Shown: positions 26,091-37,290 of the stretch, in pieces
Layout of the letters: every line of letters starts with the position of its first letter
Position numbering within the stretch: the stretch's first letter is position 1
Position numbers and translations under genes: made by a program
Assembly: GCA_020796225.1 (NCBI GenBank)
Contig: CM036758.1
Location: forward strand, 31,527,647 to 31,591,646
DNA length: 64,000 nucleotides
Source: Arion vulgaris
Taxonomy: Eukaryota > Mollusca > Gastropoda > Stylommatophora > Arionidae
Direction: 5' to 3'
The notes under the pieces: generated by a model
Seen by the model: the letters and a program-made list of their open reading frames with translations, nothing else
What the model was told of the DNA's origin: nothing
Database searches by the model: none

Positions 26091-26234
26091 TAAGGAAAAA
26101 TGTGTAGGAGCAGTCATTGTAAGGTTTTACTTTCTACAGAGGGAGTGGTCTGTTCAATTCCACAGTGGGCGTGGAATATTTTTCTGACCGTAGAACCAGC
26201 AAGGGTCATCAATGTAATTTAGAATATATTTTGT

Positions 26235-26515
26235 AGCAATTTTTATCTTTTAATCTTTCTAATGAATTTTGTCTGGGTAGCGGCTTTCAGCATGCGTTTC
26301 GATTTTGAACTGCCAATGGTTCTTTTACATGCTCAATTTGAACACGGAACCTACATTTTATCATCCATCTCAGATAGGACTAGGAACTCGATCTCACCTA
26401 CACTGAAATCAGGGATCTCTAGTAAAATATCCAGATGGCTCCATGAGGGAATGAACCTATTACTGTTGGAACTAGAGGTGAACACCTAACCTCTATGCCA
26501 CAGAGATCCCAAAGA
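26235..26515 (-). mobile_element. SINE family G
   Basis: Reverse of 9585-9870 ('tttctaatgaattttgtctgggtagcggc' ... 'aggactaggaactcgatctc'), ending at the head 'acctctatgccacagagatc'. Confidence 0.7.
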
Positions 26516-26914
26516 GATCCATGTTTACAGAGAACAAACCAATTTGTTAGGAGGAATAAAATAAATGCATATTATGAGTAGTAGACTCAGCATGAAGACA
26601 GCATATAGCCGAGGTGATGGAAATGTAATGTCTACACAGTGTGATTTTTATGTACATAGAAGATTTGTTTTCTTGTTTATCATTGCCTTTTTTGTTAGCT
26701 TTGGTGTAACACACTACAGCCAGTTTACGGGTTTCTGTGTGGCATTGTCACTTCTTGTCTTGTACACATTTTGGTGGCTTTTTTTTTTATTTGTTTTTTG
26801 TTGTTGTAAATTGAAGTGACTGGAAAAATTGTTGGTGTTACATTAAATTACAAATTTAGGGTAGGTTGCTAAGCATATGAAAAAATACACAAAACGTCCA
26901 CTGAGTTTTACACA
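26516..26914. other. Spacer, nothing recognised
   Basis: An 84-codon frame at 26565-26819 is hydrophobic only because of T-rich sequence. No splice or family support. Confidence 0.4.
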
Positions 26915-27240
26915 CAAGGGACCACCGATATTTCAGATTTAATAGATCCCATCAGAAATTTCAGATCCCATTCATTATTTCATATTTTGCTGACCCCCAT
27001 TCGTTATTTCATATGTTGCGGACCCTATTCGTTATTTCCTATTTAGTGGACCCCCATTCATTATTTCATATTTAACGCAACGCGCCTGATATTTTGGATG
27101 TAACGGTTTCTGCCTGCTGTCTCATATTTAGAGTTTGCCCATTATTTCAGATTTAACAGCCCTTGCCCAATATTTCATATATAGTGGATTCCTGGTATTT
27201 CAGATTTCATTGGACGTCGATATTGAAGATTTTCTGGACC
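26915..27240. repeat. Old degenerate minisatellite, about 32-36 bp
   Basis: Around nine diverged units related to 'ttatttcatatttagtggac' + 'ccccattcg'. Unit lengths vary. Confidence 0.65.
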
Positions 27241-27244
27241 TATT

Positions 27245-27375
27245 GGTTACTAAACTGACGTCATTGCACTCTGTGTAGATCCATAGGTGCTCAGTCTCCC
27301 CCAACAGATATCAAACAGTATGCATACTGATGGTTACCATTGCTCGCTGGAACTAACCAATAAGAACTTGTGACA
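27245..27375 (-). repeat. Interspersed repeat family D, partial
   Basis: 'ttggttactaaactgacgtcattgc' and 'ataggtgctcagtctcccccaac' are the reverse of 28285-28385. It retains TGACGTCA at 27256-27263. Confidence 0.6.
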
Positions 27376-27479
27376 TTAATTGTTATTTTGTTTGGTAAAA
27401 TTATTGTCAACACAATTTTGTAATTTCAAGTGTCCGCACTCTTTGCATTTCATATCACAAATTCTTGGTGGGGGACTGC

Positions 27480-27600
27480 CTAGAGTAGTTGATAGTAGCT
27501 CGGCCTGCTAGCTGTGAGACGCCTCATAGCTCGGGTTGATCCTACTGTCCGGCATTTGTTCAAGTCCCCTGGTCTTACTCAGGACGATAACGTGAGTACC
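27480..27600 (+). mobile_element. tRNA-like SINE head, unclassified
   Basis: 'gtagttgatagtagctcggcctgctagctg' followed by GGTTGATCC looks like worn A and B boxes, similar in wording to the reverse of 24110-24250. Confidence 0.3.
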
Positions 27601-27782
27601 TCTGAAGTCGGAGAAAATCTGCCTGTATGGCGAGGGAATACTAATTACGAGTACATTGAGCACGCTGCTGCCATTGTAAGAAATTGGAAAACGGATTTTC
27701 ACGCAAAAATCAGTTTCAGAGATGAAACTTCGTCCTGAGTTGAAAGCGGACGAAAGAAAAAAAGAAGAAAAAAACAAATTCT

Positions 27783-28042
27783 TGATTACTTCTTCTTGGA
27801 ACGCTCCATCTTGACCAATTGTTAAACCACTATTTGTAATTTGAGCCTAAGAGCGATTGTATGCTGTGCCAGTTATTTGCCTACAAGTAGGCCAGCACAT
27901 CTGATTTCTGAGACTTTTTTTTATTTACTAGGGTATCTCCCGTAGGCCCCTACATCAGTCGCCTCTTACGAAATGTCTTGTAGGTTGCCGGCTTACTATT
28001 CTTTACTCCCAATGTGAGCCCCGGCAAGACACAAGCGAAATT
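27783..28042 (-). mobile_element. SINE family 2
   Basis: Contains 'gcctacaagtaggccagcac', 'cagtcgcctcttacgaaatg' and a (CTT) tail. About 260 bp. Confidence 0.8.
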
Positions 28043-28099
28043 CTTGATTATAATTGATCTGTTTTATGTGACACAATGTTGTGTATTCATGGAGACCAG

Positions 28100-28385
28100 A
28101 TGTCCTTGTTTTACCAGGATTTTAAAACTGTCTTCGGTCTCTTGGCGTCCTACTGTTGGATGAGGACACAAATCGTCTCAATCCAGTAATGGAGTTTGAA
28201 ATTAGACAACATTCAAAGTACAAGTAGAGCTGGATGCTTGAATGGGCGGGGAGAGAGGAGTTTGTTTAACCAGTAATCCACAGGAACCACTAGTATGTAT
28301 AGTCTTCAACATCTTCAGGGGGAGACTGAGCACCTATGGGTCTGCCCGGATTGCTGTGACGTCAGTTCAGTAACCAATAACCAGA
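28100..28385 (+). repeat. Interspersed repeat family D, with TGACGTCA and CCAAT
   Basis: The best-preserved copy. TGACGTCA lies at 28357-28364 and 'aaccaataacc' close after, arranged like CRE and CCAAT elements. No coding content. Confidence 0.6.
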
Positions 28386-28579
28386 ACTGTGCCGATTTTT
28401 AATATAATGTCCCAGTGTTGCGTAGAACTTTCTCGGCATAAAGAAATGTCACGGTTTAAAAACATTGATCAAAAGAAGTGTTCGTTCATTGACATACTTC
28501 AACAAAATTGTACGTACATTAAAAAATCAAAGTGGGTAGACAAAGTATCGGAGTGTCTTCTTTTTTCTAATCCTTTTTA

Positions 28580-28985
28580 TCTCACAGCATCGGGATCAAA
28601 AGAAATTTATAGAGAGTACTTCATAAATAGTGTTTTTCACTGCCTGTTATCTATGAGGTCACCTGCATGGTCAGCCTTTTGTTTTCTACCACTGTATTGG
28701 AGTAACATTGCTCTTTGAGACACAGTCTATTGGTAATCTGTTTATGTGGCCGAACAATTTAATTTGTTGTTTCTTGATGAAGTTCAGTACTGATGTTGTG
28801 TACCCACCTTTTTCCTGATGTCTTCATTTCTCAACCTGTCTCTTCTTGATACTCCCAACATCTGCTTAGACACTTTATCTCTGTCGTGACTAGTTTTCTT
28901 CTATCATTTAATGTCAACCTTAATGTTGGGAGAGAGATTGTGTTGAACATTGCTCTCTTTTAGTGTTCATGGTGACAAGTTTACA
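28580..28985 (-). mobile_element. LINE ORF tail fragment
   Basis: 'tttatgtggccgaacaatttaatttg' and 'tgatgtcttcatttctcaacctgtc' give minus-strand RNEDIRKKVGT and KQQIKLFGHIN, as at 425-730. Confidence 0.5.
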
Positions 28986-28989
28986 TTTC

Positions 28990-30185
28990 AAATTTGAAGG
29001 ACATAGTGAAAAAAGTGTGTGTCCCACATTTGTAAAGTTGTGAAAAGACAACATTCAAAGTTTTGTGAGTGCATTAACTCTATATGTCCAGTTGACGCTC
29101 CCAGCGTAGAAAACAGTTCTCTCATTATGCCAAAACACGCTGCCAACGGCTAATTTGAGTCCATGCACGTTTTGTTTTACTGTTCAGCTACTATACGTCC
29201 GACACTGTTTTTGTTTACAGAATTCAACGGGCAGATAACTACCATTTCATTCATATACTGTACAGCATGGTAGAATTTATTTTCGAATTTTTAGTAAATA
29301 GTTTTATTCGCAAATATATTTTTCCTGTTGTGAAAAAGTGAACTTTCATGTGAAAAGTTTAGTTATAAGATGTTGTTTCGTCCTCCACGTCGATAAAGTG
29401 TCGAACAAGACATGGATTTGTTCCAATGTTCAAATAAATACACACAGTGTTTCATGTTTATGATTTCACCGACAATGATGGAGAATTCAGCAATGGCTAA
29501 GTATTGATTCAATTTTGAAAGTCGTAGTAGTTACTCTGAACATGAAATACAACAATAATTTACTAAATAAATACTGATTTACAAATATAACTATTTATTA
29601 TCAGATTGTTCAGAATTTAATTATGCATATTTTGATACCAACAGTATAAATCTAGCTTACAAAGAACTTAAGTTATAGGCATATTTCCAAGATCATTCCA
29701 TATTGAAAAATTTTGCTAGAAATGTGTTCTGGCAGAGTGTGATTACCCCAAAAATTTTCGTGGACATAAAGAGTTAAATCTTCATATCTTCAATAATACA
29801 AATAAAAATGTTGGGCATACCTCACAAGTAAGAAATTTTGAGAGTACATGGTTCCAGCTATAGTATTATCAAAAAACTCTCATTATGATGGAAGAATTGA
29901 TACCATTTGTCCTATGATTTGATTTTCTTTATTGAATATTTGTTGACAAAAGTCTAAATTTTATTTGTATTGAACTTGGTGACTCTTGTTATTGTAGACA
30001 CTATGTACATATATATATGTATGGCATATGTGGATGTCACCGTCATATTTGACATACTACAATGACATTTCTTGTTGACATACATGACATTTTGTGACAT
30101 ACTACAATGACATTGTATATATATATCTGAGAGAAAAAATCTTAATTGTACAAACTGTTTGGAGAATAAATTTAATCATGAATCA
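28990..30185. other. AT-rich spacer, nothing recognised
   Basis: No frame over about 60 codons, no match to other parts of the window, and only short (TA) runs near 30010 and 30115. Confidence 0.45.
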
Positions 30186-30187
30186 TT

Positions 30188-30258
30188 TACAAGTTGTTTG
30201 TATCAATCAAATGTTTGTTTGTATCAATCAAATGTTTGTTTGTATCAATCAAATGTTT
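30188..30258. repeat. 17-bp tandem repeat
   Basis: About 3.5 perfect copies of 'tttgtatcaatcaaatg'. Confidence 0.9.
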
Positions 30259-30439
30259 GTTTATGGCGGATTAAGCCAAAACATGTCTGTTTTGGTTATG
30301 TCAGAGCGGAGTGGTCTTTTTTTATGTGTGCATGGGACTAGCCCTAAAAAAAGGTCTGTGTGTTGAGTATTTTGTTTTTGTAAGTGTGTGAAGTCATGAG
30401 AAGGACTGTAGTTGTTGATAGGGGTGTAGTCCTCCGAAG

Positions 30440-31015
30440 GAATTTCTGTTGTTCTGGATGTAGCCCTGAGGACTTTTTGTATTGATCTGGATGTAGTCCT
30501 GAGGACTTTCTGTTGATTTGGGTGTAGCCCTGGACTTTTTTGTGTTGATCTGGATGTAACCCTGAGGACTTTCTGTTGATTTGGGTGTAGCCCTGGACTT
30601 TTTTGTGTTGATCTGGATGTAACCCTGAGGACTTTCTGTTGATTTGGGTGTAGCCTGGACAATTTTGAGTTGATCTGATGTAACCTGAGGACTTTCTATT
30701 GATTTGGTGTAGCCCTGGACAATTTTTGTGTTGATCTGGATGTAACCCTGAGGACTTTCTGTTGATTTGGGTGTAGCCCTGGACTTTTTTGTGTTGATCT
30801 GGATGTAACCCTGAGGACTTTCTGTTGATTTGGGTGTAGCCCTGGACAATTTTTGTGTTGATCTGGATGTAACCCTGAGGACTTTCTATTGATTTGGGTG
30901 TAGCCCTGGACAATTTTTGTGTTGATCTGGATGTAACCCTGAGGACTTTCTGTTGATTTGGGTGTAGCCCTGGACTTTTTTGTGTTGATCTGGATGTAAC
31001 CCTGAGGACTTTGGT
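30440..31015. repeat. 63-bp dimeric minisatellite
   Basis: About nine units, each made of two related halves, 'ggactttctgttgatttggg' + 'tgtagccct' and 'ggacttttttgtgttgatct' + 'ggatgtaaccctga'. It creates long chance minus-strand frames. Units at about 30655-30715 show single-base losses in C and G runs, as expected of consensus error. Confidence 0.9.
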
Positions 31016-31084
31016 GTAAATCTAGGTGTATGTGTAGGTTGTAGCTGGTGTTGAATCTGTCTGAAGTTGCTGTATTTGATATAT

Positions 31085-31285
31085 ATATATATATGGTGTC
31101 ACAGAAAAGCTTGTAGGACATCCTGGACAGAGAAGAGAAAAAATAAGAACAAAATTGAAGCTTTTGAAACAAGGTGTTACAGAAAAGTGTGTAGAATATC
31201 CTGGACAGAGAAGAGAGAAAGACATCTTACAAGAACTGCATATCAAGGAGCATTGGCTCATAAATAACATAATTTCCTGGAAGAT
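31085..31285 (+). mobile_element. RTE-like LINE fragment with a two-copy duplication
   Basis: The plus strand reads EAFETRCYRKVCRISWTEKR and INNIISWKIKYFGHVKHHNG. The CYRKxCRxSWTEKR piece occurs twice about 80 bp apart (31098 and 31170). Confidence 0.65.
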
Positions 31286-31289
31286 TAAA

Positions 31290-31640
31290 TATTTTGGCCA
31301 CGTTAAACATCACAATGGGCACTGACAAAAGAACAAGAAAGGAAAATTACCACATGCGAAATGAGATGCCTGAGGAAAGCAGTAAATAAAACAAGAGACC
31401 ATATAAGAAATGAGGAAATTAGAAGAACAGTCGGAACAACACCTGCTATTAGATTTATTGAAAACAGAGACTCAAATGGTTTGGCCACTTGGTCAGAATG
31501 AACCCGAATACACCAGTTGCAAGAGCGTACAACCTGAAAATGGAATCATCAAGAGGAAGGGGCAGACCAAGAAAAGATGGGTTGATGGAGTTACAGACAT
31601 CTTAAAACCACAATACCACACCATATCAAGCTACGAGCGT
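31290..31640 (+). mobile_element. LINE ORF 3' fragment
   Basis: Plus-strand pieces KITTCEMRCLRKAVNKTR, RNEEIRRTVGTTPAIRFIEN and SSRGRGRPRKRWVDGVTDIL come from two frames. KITTCEM also occurs at 18370-18830, so the two fragments overlap and together cover the 3' half of one LINE family. Confidence 0.7.
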
Positions 31641-31679
31641 GCATTATCTCGAAACCGATCATCAGAAACTGCTTCGCTT

Positions 31680-32000
31680 AGGCAAAAAGCAGAGAAGGAC
31701 AAAGAAAGAAAGAAACATCACAGTGGTTTGGAGAGAACAGTAATGGAAGGCATGGTTCCTGGAGTACAAGGCAGGAGACGACCAAGATGGCAGCAGGATA
31801 TCGAAGAAATCATGAACACCCTTCCTTCCTTTCGTTCGCTTGAAATATTGTCTATATATTCAATGTTGTCTCTTGTATGAATTTCACTGTGTTTTGTAGC
31901 TCACACAGAGGTCCGTGTAGTTTTAACCATGAACATGATGCTGGAGGAGGTGGGAGAACTTGCTAGAGACAAATAGTTTTTTTATCTGTCTCAGTTTTCT
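31680..32000 (+). mobile_element. LINE ORF tail fragment
   Basis: The plus strand reads LERTVMEGMVPGVQGRRRPR, then WQQDIEEIMN; after a gap MNMMLEEVGELARD. Same family as 17881-18285 and 46830-47010. Confidence 0.6.
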
Positions 32001-32274
32001 GACCATCTAAAAGTATGTGGCTCAAAAGGACCAGCCAAAGCTCATAAAAAACAGCATGGTGGAGTGAAGAGATACAAAAAGCCATACAAAGAAAGAAACA
32101 TTGGTTGAAATCTAAAAACCATAACGACTATGCACAATACCGACTAGTCAGGAGAGAGGTCAAATAGTCAAGAGGGAGAACTCTTGGTACAAATATGGAG
32201 AACATCTAACAGACTTATGTTGTCAAAGAGAATTTGGCACTTGTCTACAATTTCACCGCAGGAAAAGGAAACCT

Positions 32275-32460
32275 CGCTGACCTAAGTTAAGTGACGTCAG
32301 TCCGCCATTAGTGTTTGCGGACGTGGAGGAGAACCGGGTTCAAAGGTCACGGATGTGGTGTTTATTGTGTATTCTGTATGTAAATAAGCAGTGTTTTAAT
32401 TGAATTGGGAGCCCTGAAAAGGACTGTATGTGGGAATGTGAGGTGGAAGGAGGCAGGATG
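32275..32460 (+). promoter_or_regulatory. Cluster of regulatory-like motifs without a gene
   Basis: TGACGTCA (CRE type) at 32292-32299, GCCATTAG (YY1 type) just after, and a nuclear-receptor half-site AGGTCA at 32344-32349 in the context TCAAAGGTCACG. No coding exon could be tied to it, and short motifs can occur by chance. Confidence 0.2.
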
Positions 32461-32789
32461 GGACTAGGAGTGTTACTGTGGGGGCCAGAAACTTATGGTA
32501 TCAGCAATAATAGCTACGAAGGGGTCTAAATTTCTGGATTTAGTCCGGCGACGCCTCATAAACTCACTCAGGGAATGATGGGATTTTACGTCAATAACAT
32601 AAATAATGGGGAACCTATGCGCTATATTTAGAACAATGCTCGCAAACAGTCTATATTTAGAATGACCCAGTTTTTGGGGTGAAATTGTTGACAAGTACCG
32701 AGAATTTTTTAAGAGGTATCAAAGCAATGAGAGACGAGAGCTACAACCCTTCGAATATTATAAACAGTATGTAATGAACACCATTGCTC

Positions 32790-33110
32790 AAAAGACAAGA
32801 TAGAATGTTTAGATGGAATGGACACGCAACTATTTAATGTATGTCTGAGATGGCTGGGACAAGTATGCCGCATGAGCGATGGTAGAGTCCCAAAGGACAT
32901 CCTATATTGTCAATTTGCAACTGGCACTAGACAAGAGACCCTGAAACGAACTTTGCTGAGAAAGGCAGGAAATATCGGTCTCAGTTCCAAGGAGGAGATT
33001 GAGCGAGTTGCCCAGGATAGAGCGGTATGGAGAAATTACTTGCAGGCCCTATGTACGATAACGTCAGAGATAAATTATTATTATTATTACTAGACAGCAA
33101 GTGGCGCCAT
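32790..33110 (+). mobile_element. LINE ORF 3' end
   Basis: The plus strand reads CLRWLGQVCRMSDGRVPKDI, then LYCQFATGTRQ and ERVAQDRAVWRNYLQALC. This is the standard RWLGHVxRMxDxRIPKxxL...DRxxWR tail. It ends with a (TTA)n tail at about 33075-33091. Confidence 0.75.
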
Positions 33111-33249
33111 TACTATGCTTCATTGATACCTGCAAGCATGATCTAATTTTATACAGCATAGACATAGCGGGCGAACAATGAACAAGACTGATATTCTAAA
33201 TTTTTAAGGGGTAAAGGATTCAAGTAATAGTGGTGTATCTCTGTCTCGC

Positions 33250-33523
33250 GATCGTTCTTTTTGCCCATTTTGATCATTCTTATTGTGATATATAAACAGC
33301 CTTTGCCAAGAACGTATTTTACGTCACATCTTCAGCACCATTTGGAGCTCTGGTGCTTATCCTTCGGCGATGTGTCAGGTTTCAGTCAGTGTTTACTCAG
33401 TTCGCTCTCCGTTCTGTAGCCATCTAGTGTTTTTACGGTGTGTGGTAGCTAGCCCCACGCCCAACTTCCTTAGTCACCTCTTACGACATTCGTTGCAGGT
33501 AACAGTGGTAACCACTCGGGCGG
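33250..33523 (-). mobile_element. SINE family 1 variant
   Basis: Contains 'tttgccaagaacgtattttacg', 'cttacgacattcgttgcagg' and the head 'ggtaaccactcgggcgg', with a diverged middle. Confidence 0.65.
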
Positions 33524-34084
33524 TGGTGAATCTACAACCCTAAAAAGACTGCAATAATTCCAAGTCAAATGTGGTGTAGCTAGACAAGAGCAATATACTG
33601 GAAGCCAAAGAAGAATAATAGAACCAACAAATAAATGGTGTCGTTAGTTGTCACACGCTGAGAGAGATACTGAGGAGATCGGATCTCTTATGGACTAATT
33701 GGTTTGATGTGGAATGATGATGATCTGACGACTAAACTAAACTAGACATAGGTAATTGGGAGCGGTTGGCTAGAGATGTGAGGGATAGCTCAACCAGAGA
33801 AGAGGAACTCCATCACATACCAAGGCAAAAGAAAGTGCAGAGAGATCATCATCAACTCCAGTCATCTACAACAACTGTGGCAATGATTTCAACTCCATAT
33901 AATACCACTACAAACGATGTGACTCAGTGAAGAACAGACTACATGATGCAGAACCTATTTTCTAAGGCAAAGAGGCAGATGATGAGGGCTCGCAGGCAAT
34001 TTCTCTATACCGCTCTTTCACTTCAACTCATTCAATCTCTTCTATGGAATTGAATCCCATACTTACCCAGCGTGTTCGTAGCAC
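33524..34084. other. LINE debris and spacer
   Basis: Contains 'gagcggttggctagagatgtgaggg' (33760; ERLARDVR) and 'gcaatttctctataccgctc' (33998; as at 7800 and 14185), both LINE traces. Nothing else is supported. Confidence 0.4.
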
Positions 34085-34255
34085 GTTGGACTTCGGGTGA
34101 CTAGCCCTCTGTGAGTGCGGGTTCAATTCCGCGGCTGGCAGAAAAGCCAAAGTTCCCCAGATTCCTGGTGTTCGTGGCATCGAACCGAAGGGTTACGATG
34201 TCCATGGCACCGAGCCAAAGAGCAGAAAGCTCAAGTGCTTCTGCATCGAAAAATC
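34085..34255 (+). mobile_element. tRNA-derived SINE, family E
   Basis: Head 'gttcgtagcacgttggactt' and B box GGTTCAATTCC, then 'gcagaaagctcaagtgcttctg'. Forward copy of the element at 13597-13769. Confidence 0.75.
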
Positions 34256-34377
34256 CCATATTTCTCAGCTTATGTGTACCAAGAAGACACCAAATATACA
34301 ATTATATGGAAGAAAAGAAAAAGTTGAAACAACAATAGAGCTTTTCATAAGAACTTGACCAAGCTGTGTAAACATTT

Positions 34378-35215
34378 TAGCTAATCACAAGAAATAGAAG
34401 GAAAAATAAGAGGAAAAAGAAGATTGAGAAAAAAATGAATATAAAGATGAGGATGATGAGTAAAATAAAGAAGACGAAGATTTTGAAAAAGAAGAATAGG
34501 CAAAGTAAAATAAAGCAAAAGAAAAAGAGAAAAAAGAAGAAAGAGAAAAAATAAGCGAAGACAGAATAAGGAAGAAAAAGAAAAGAAGATGGAAGAATAA
34601 TGAGAGGAAGTAGAAGAGAAAGAATAATAGGCAGTAGAAGAGAAAAAGTAGAAAAAGAACAGAAAAGAAGAAATAGAAGAGAAAAGAAGAGAAATAGAAG
34701 AGAAAAAGGTAGAAAAAGAACAGAAAAAGAAAGAAAAAGAACAGAAATAGAAGAGAAAAAGTAGAAAAAGAAGAAAAGAAGAGAAAAAGTAGAAAAGAAG
34801 AAAAAGAAGAAAAAGAAAAAAGAAAGAAAAAGAGAAAAGAAGAAAAAGAAGAAATAAAGAGAAAAAGAACAGAAATAGAAGAGAAAAAGTAGAAAAAGAA
34901 GAAAAAGAAGAAATAGAAGAGAAAAAGAGAAAAAGAAGAGAAAAAGAAGAAATAGAAGAGAAAAAGTAGAAAAAAAGAAAGAAGAAATAGAAGAGAAAAA
35001 AGAACAGAAATAAAGAGAAAAAGTAGAAAAAGAACAGAAATAGAAGAGAAATAAGTAGAAAAAGAACAGAAATAGAAGAGAAAAATAGAAAAAGAACAGA
35101 AAAGAAGAAATAGAAGAAAAAGATGAAGAATAATAAGAGAAGAAGAAAGAAAAAATGAAGCAGAAAATAGAAAAAGATGTAGTAAAATATGATGAAGAAA
35201 CCAACAAATGAAGAG
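34378..35215. repeat. Purine-rich (GAAAAAGAAGA)n tract
   Basis: More than 800 bp almost wholly A and G on the plus strand, in irregular units such as 'agaaaaagtagaaaaagaac' and 'agaaatagaagag'. The long Ser/Phe/Leu minus-strand frames are artefacts of this composition. Confidence 0.95.
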
Positions 35216-36310
35216 ATTTATAAGTATCACATTCTGTGTATTAATTTGATATCACAAATTCCAAATAAATATTGTATAACAAAAACAATCTCTTAGAAAT
35301 CTCTTCCTGACCTGACGCTGTGAGGCATACAGGATTCAGAAAGAACAAAAACAATGAAAAGTTATCCATATTGAAGCATACAAGAAACATAACTTACAAA
35401 ATGTTGGTATAAATTAGTATGACCAAATCCATGGCCAAGGTATACAAAAAAGACGATAAGGGAATAATAAATACAAGAATATAGAGGTATATTTGAGATA
35501 ATATCACAAAGATTGATAAATTAATCAGTTATAGCGAATCAGTTATTCGATCAGATAACAATCAATACTCAATCACGCATCAATCAGTATTCTTAATTAT
35601 TTTGTCGTCACACTGTTACAGGGTTGATGCCCAGTGTCTTGTGCTGTTCTAGCGGTAGTTATTTTTACTTTTGTGACAGGATTCTGCGATGTCATTTGTC
35701 CATCTTTTTCATGGTCTTCATCTCGCCTTCTTTCCTGATATTCTGTTGTATAGTGACTCTGTATAGTGAATCAACAAGTATACTGACAATGTATAAGTGA
35801 ATCAACAACTTGTTTACTGTGGTTGAGGGGACGTCCTGTCAAGAATATGCCATGACTTTCATTTCATTTCATTCTGTGTCTGCTAGGGGATACTGAGCAC
35901 CTATGGGTCAGCTCAGACTGATATGTCGTCAGTTCAGGACCCAAAAACTAATTATAGTAATTTTAACAAATAAATTATTCTCTCTCTCTCCTGTTCTCTT
36001 CCTCTATGTCTTTCTCACTTCATACAAATGTTCATTTCATTGAACAGACTTTGTCTTATAAATATACAGTAAATACTTATTGGCACATTCACATTTAATT
36101 GAAATAATTTAAGAAATAATAGTAATTATTGCAGCAGTAAATGGCAAAAGATGAGCGGCACAAGAAGGTTTTGAGTATATAGCTTTCTGGACAGTTGACG
36201 TTTCGACAAGAAGGTCTTTATCAAACATGAACAATGAAGAGATAGTTTGGAACTGGAAAGGGAACAAGCTACTGCAGTCTGATACATGTATGACAGTGGG
36301 TCTCTGTGGT
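35216..36310. other. AT-rich spacer with a partial family D repeat
   Basis: 35880-35950 ('gatactgagcacctatgggtc') is a stub of repeat family D. 35825-35880 repeats the SINE family F 3' text. The rest has nothing recognised. Confidence 0.4.
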
Positions 36311-36319
36311 TAAGTGATT

Positions 36320-36510
36320 TCTCTCCACAGAAATGGCTTGACACCTGCTGAGAGTATTGCACAAAGCATGAACTCTGTAGTGCCGCCAACATTCCTAGGG
36401 TTCTCTGGGAAAAATACATACATGAACAGAACAGCATGGTCCGGATTCAAACCCATGGACCTCAGAGTGCAAGGCAAGGGATGTGTAAAACCACAGACCT
36501 GTGCATGGAT
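36320..36510 (-). mobile_element. tRNA-derived SINE family C
   Basis: 'agtattgcacaaagcatgaactctgtagtg', 'attcctagggttctctggg' and minus-strand B box GGTTTGAATCC. A second head stub 'gtctctgtggttaagtg' precedes it at 36299 on the plus strand. Confidence 0.65.
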
Positions 36511-36625
36511 GATCTGTCAACAAAACTCAACTATAACAATGGATACAAAATTAGTCGACTGACAACAATGGAGAGATCACTTGTAAATACATTTTGTGTC
36601 AACTATGAAGTGAAGAGCATGAGTG

Positions 36626-36740
36626 GTTACCTGGGCCCAAATCAGGGGTGTAAAAATAGAACCACTGTTACCTGCCACGCATGTCGTAAGAGAGAATTAA
36701 GGAGGTTGGTTGTGTGGCTAGTTACCCAACTCTGTAAAAA
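36626..36740 (+). mobile_element. SINE family 1, truncated
   Basis: 'gagtggttacctgggcccaa', 'gaaccactgttacctgccac', then the core 'gcatgtcgtaagagagaatt'. It lacks the 3' half. Confidence 0.65.
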
Positions 36741-36864
36741 AAACACTAGATAGCTTTAGAAACGACAACCAGGGAAATTCATAACTCGCCACCCAAGGAA
36801 GAAGATGAACCCGCAAGGAAGGACTCATGAAGCGACCTGATGAAATCTGCAAGGAAATCGGGTT

Positions 36865-37290
36865 GCTGACTCATCTTCTTTCAATCAGGAAGATCTCCAG
36901 GATTGGCACCGGGAATGTTCACATGATGTTCGAAACTTTGAAATCGGCACAGGAATTAAGGGCATATGGACAGTCCATTCTGGAGATAGGCACAACCAGA
37001 TGGACAAATGCAGGACACACTAGACTAACAACAGGAGAAACAATAACAGCATCACAATGTGTCCCTCCGATGGAACCAACAGGGTGTTAGAGGTAAGGGA
37101 AGACACAAAACACCTGGAGGGGGGAGTTGGAAACGGAATGTAAGAAAATGGGGAGAAAGTGGAGAGATCTGGAAACAATGGCCTTGGATAGGGCTTGGAG
37201 AGCCTTAGCTGCAGATCTATGCCTCCCTAGAGGTGAAGAAGAATGGTGTGAAGAGAAGATAGACTGCGTCAGATTCTGTATAGCAATAGC
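36865..37290 (+). mobile_element. LINE with large internal deletion
   Basis: The first part codes for the start of an AP-endonuclease domain: RIGTGNVHMMFETLKSAQEL, then ILEIGTTRWTNAGHTRLTTG. The usual GTWNVRTM has Trp replaced by Gly. It then jumps directly to the 3' tail ('ggtaagggaagacacaaaac' ... WRDLETMALDRAWRALAADL). The whole RT domain is missing. Confidence 0.7.

Noticed and set aside
30261..31172. Overlapping minus-strand repeat-protein frames (GYTQINRKSSGLHPDQ type)
   Set aside because: The 63-bp unit is divisible by three, so several frames stay open at once; no start context, splice support or homology.
34377..35230. Two 276-281 codon minus-strand open frames rich in Ser, Phe and Leu
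   Set aside because: They are produced by the purine-rich repeat, overlap each other in two frames and have no domain.
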